Shown one piece after another: positions 24,338 to 25,588 of a stretch of DNA of 25,588 bases; positions within the stretch are counted from its first letter, which is position 1; every line of letters begins with the position of its first letter. The stretch lies in IMG/VR virus record IMGVR_UViG_3300021138_000153, positions 1 through 25,588 of that record. One strand, 5' to 3'. The notes beneath the pieces are model-generated. The model did not search any database, was not told the DNA's origin, and saw only the letters and a list, made by a program, of their open reading frames with translations. This DNA comes from a virus. The position numbers were made by a program, and so were the translations under genes.

Positions 24338-25588
24338 TTAGATCTTCTTGAGCTTGTTGATCTTGGCTTGAAAGTCTCGGGGTCCCACTGAGCGGATCAC
24401 TTTGATGTCGTTTTTGTTAAGGCCATGCCACAACTGGCGGTTGGCGGCACTTTCAAAGAACTTCTGTTGTTGTTTGCCAGTGTGGTCGCGGTAAACAACA
24501 CCCCAGGGCCGAGTGTTTAGTTGGCTTTGTAGGTTTCGTATTTCCACCACAGCGGCAACTTGCTCTTGTATTTTCTTGATGCCGTTTTGTTGTTGGGTTT
24601 CAATTATCTGTTGCAGCTTGCGTTGTTTGTTTTGGCAAGCTTGGATCTTGCCCATGACAATCTCACCATCCAGGCCATAACCAGTGTTGAGTGGGTCAAC
24701 CACACGACCTTCTTGAAGCTGTCCGCGGAATTCGGCCTTGTAAACTGCAAGTTGATCGTTTAGGTTATTGATCATGGCTTGAACAGATTCCAGTTGCATT
24801 TCAGCATTGACTTGGCTTTCGCTCTTTTTGCCGAACTTTTTCCAAGCTGTGGCATACAGCACCTCCTCGCCGCGATCTCCGTAACGCTTCTGGAAGCTAG
24901 CTTTGTTTTTGCGGATGAAACGCTCAGCTGCTTCGCCAGGAGGAGCGGTTTCCTGAACTGGTTGGCTGCTTTGTTGACCTCCTGACTGGCGTTGTGTCCA
25001 CAGAGTCTTGGCTGTGGCATCACCAGAGTTGGCCAGTTGTTGAAGTTTGCTGTCGCTCATGTTGCTGTAGGGATCAGTTTGACCCGGTGCCAGATCTTCT
25101 GAAACCTTGCTGGTCATTTCCTTGTATTTGTCCAACAGATCCTTGTGCCTGACCATCTCAGCGGATTTGAGAGCATATCTTGCAGTTTTGGCAACATCCA
25201 AATAATGCTGCTTGCTCTTTTCATTTCCTTGTGAATCGGCAGCAATGGCCTTCTTCATGGCAGTTGCAAAGCTGTTTTCTTGCAACTGACTTTCGTCAAC
25301 CTTGCCCCACTTTTTGCCCTTGGTTCCCTTGGCACGCAATGCAAAGTCAATCTGCTTGACTTCCTTTTGCTCGGCGGCAGTGCGAGTTTCCTTTTTCATG
25401 AGCTTGGCGCGCTTGGCGTTGAGTTCAGCTTCAGTCCAGCCTTCCCACTTGCCAACGTCTTTCTTGGCTGTGTGCATTTTGGTGTCCCAAGCTTCAGCCA
25501 CCACAGTCTTGCCGCACTTGTTGCACTTCATCTTGCCGTTGCTGGCTTCCATGTACCAACCCTTGCCGCATTCCATGCACTTCTTGCG
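24338..25588 (-). CDS. Zinc-ribbon, coiled-coil phage protein (5' partial)
   Basis: The frame is open to the right edge: the four codons before the first visible ATG (25576) read RKKC. That Cys completes a CMEC pair, matched by CNKC 14 residues later, so a CxxC-x14-CxxC zinc ribbon spans the supposed start, and the true start lies outside the window. After it come a charged helical region (WTEAELNAKRAKLMKKETRTA in parts), a Gln/Ser/Pro-rich linker (about 190-215), FQKRYGDRGEEVLYATAWKKFG (in parts), a long coiled coil rich in Gln (about 265-350), and a C-terminal domain with RPWGVVYRDHTGKQQQKFF and NRQLWHGLNKNDIKVIRSVG. The RYG...LYATAWKxFG segment looks like a motif seen in environmental phage proteins. 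Function unknown; nucleic-acid or protein-scaffold roles fit a zinc ribbon with coiled coil. Confidence 0.75.
   Translation of the reverse strand, partial: RKKCMECGKGWYMEASNGKMKCNKCGKTVVAEAWDTKMHTAKKDVGKWEGWTEAELNAKRAKLMKKETRTAAEQKEVKQIDFALRAKGTKGKKWGKVDESQLQENSFATAMKKAIAADSQGNEKSKQHYLDVAKTARYALKSAEMVRHKDLLDKYKEMTSKVSEDLAPGQTDPYSNMSDSKLQQLANSGDATAKTLWTQRQSGGQQSSQPVQETAPPGEAAERFIRKNKASFQKRYGDRGEEVLYATAWKKFGKKSESQVNAEMQLESVQAMINNLNDQLAVYKAEFRGQLQEGRVVDPLNTGYGLDGEIVMGKIQACQNKQRKLQQIIETQQQNGIKKIQEQVAAVVEIRNLQSQLNTRPWGVVYRDHTGKQQQKFFESAANRQLWHGLNKNDIKVIRSVGPRDFQAKINKLKKI

Overview
The window looks like part of a tailed dsDNA phage genome (class Caudoviricetes), probably a T4-superfamily-like myovirus from an uncultured aquatic source. 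Evidence: a collagen-like tail fibre gene next to a tail-assembly chaperone, a giant RCC1-repeat structural-type gene, a protein with a phage receptor-binding N-terminal domain, a phage-style class Ia ribonucleotide reductase pair (nrdA-nrdB), a PD-(D/E)XK exonuclease, and very tight packing with one-base stop/start overlaps. No rRNA, tRNA, integrase, transposase or CRISPR array is visible. The host cannot be named. NrdA and NrdB are very like the enterobacterial class Ia proteins, and several promoters are good sigma-70 matches, so a proteobacterial host is a reasonable guess only.

Layout. (1) 1-12969, plus strand, adsorption and virion-surface genes: the 3' part of a collagen-like tail fibre gene, a small tail-fibre assembly chaperone, and a 3322-residue protein made of about 63 RCC1 blades. 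(2) 13027-16853, plus strand, a sugar-modification cassette: a TPR/GT-B glycosyltransferase-like protein, a second one fused to a SAM methyltransferase, and a GT-A glycosyltransferase. (3) 20736-16843, minus strand, a nucleotide-metabolism operon: nrdA, nrdB and a 138-residue protein whose last 12 residues copy the C-terminal tail of NrdB. It converges on region 2 with an 11-base overlap. (4) 21864-20815, minus strand: a receptor-binding/tail-type protein and a conserved-looking unknown protein. The latter carries an intrinsic terminator inside its coding sequence, just upstream of the nrdA promoter. (5) 21940-23292, plus strand, four small genes, each with its own TTGACA-N13-TGN-type promoter. 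They are a 57-residue membrane protein missed by a 60-residue cutoff, two unknowns, and a SWIM zinc-finger protein. (6) 25588-23289, minus strand: a zinc-ribbon protein cut by the window edge, a small unknown, and a RecB/MGME1-like exonuclease whose promoter predicts a leaderless mRNA.

How the genes fit together. Regions 1, 2 and part of 4 look like late genes concerned with host recognition and possibly glycan decoration of fibres or host surface. Regions 3, 5 and 6 look like early or middle genes for dNTP supply and DNA processing. The most unusual item is the NrdB-tail-bearing protein immediately downstream of nrdB, which may dock on NrdA and form an undescribed RNR accessory or regulator. 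No stretch longer than 300 bases lacks a gene; the longest gene-free stretch is about 130 bases (21865-21994) and holds divergent promoters.
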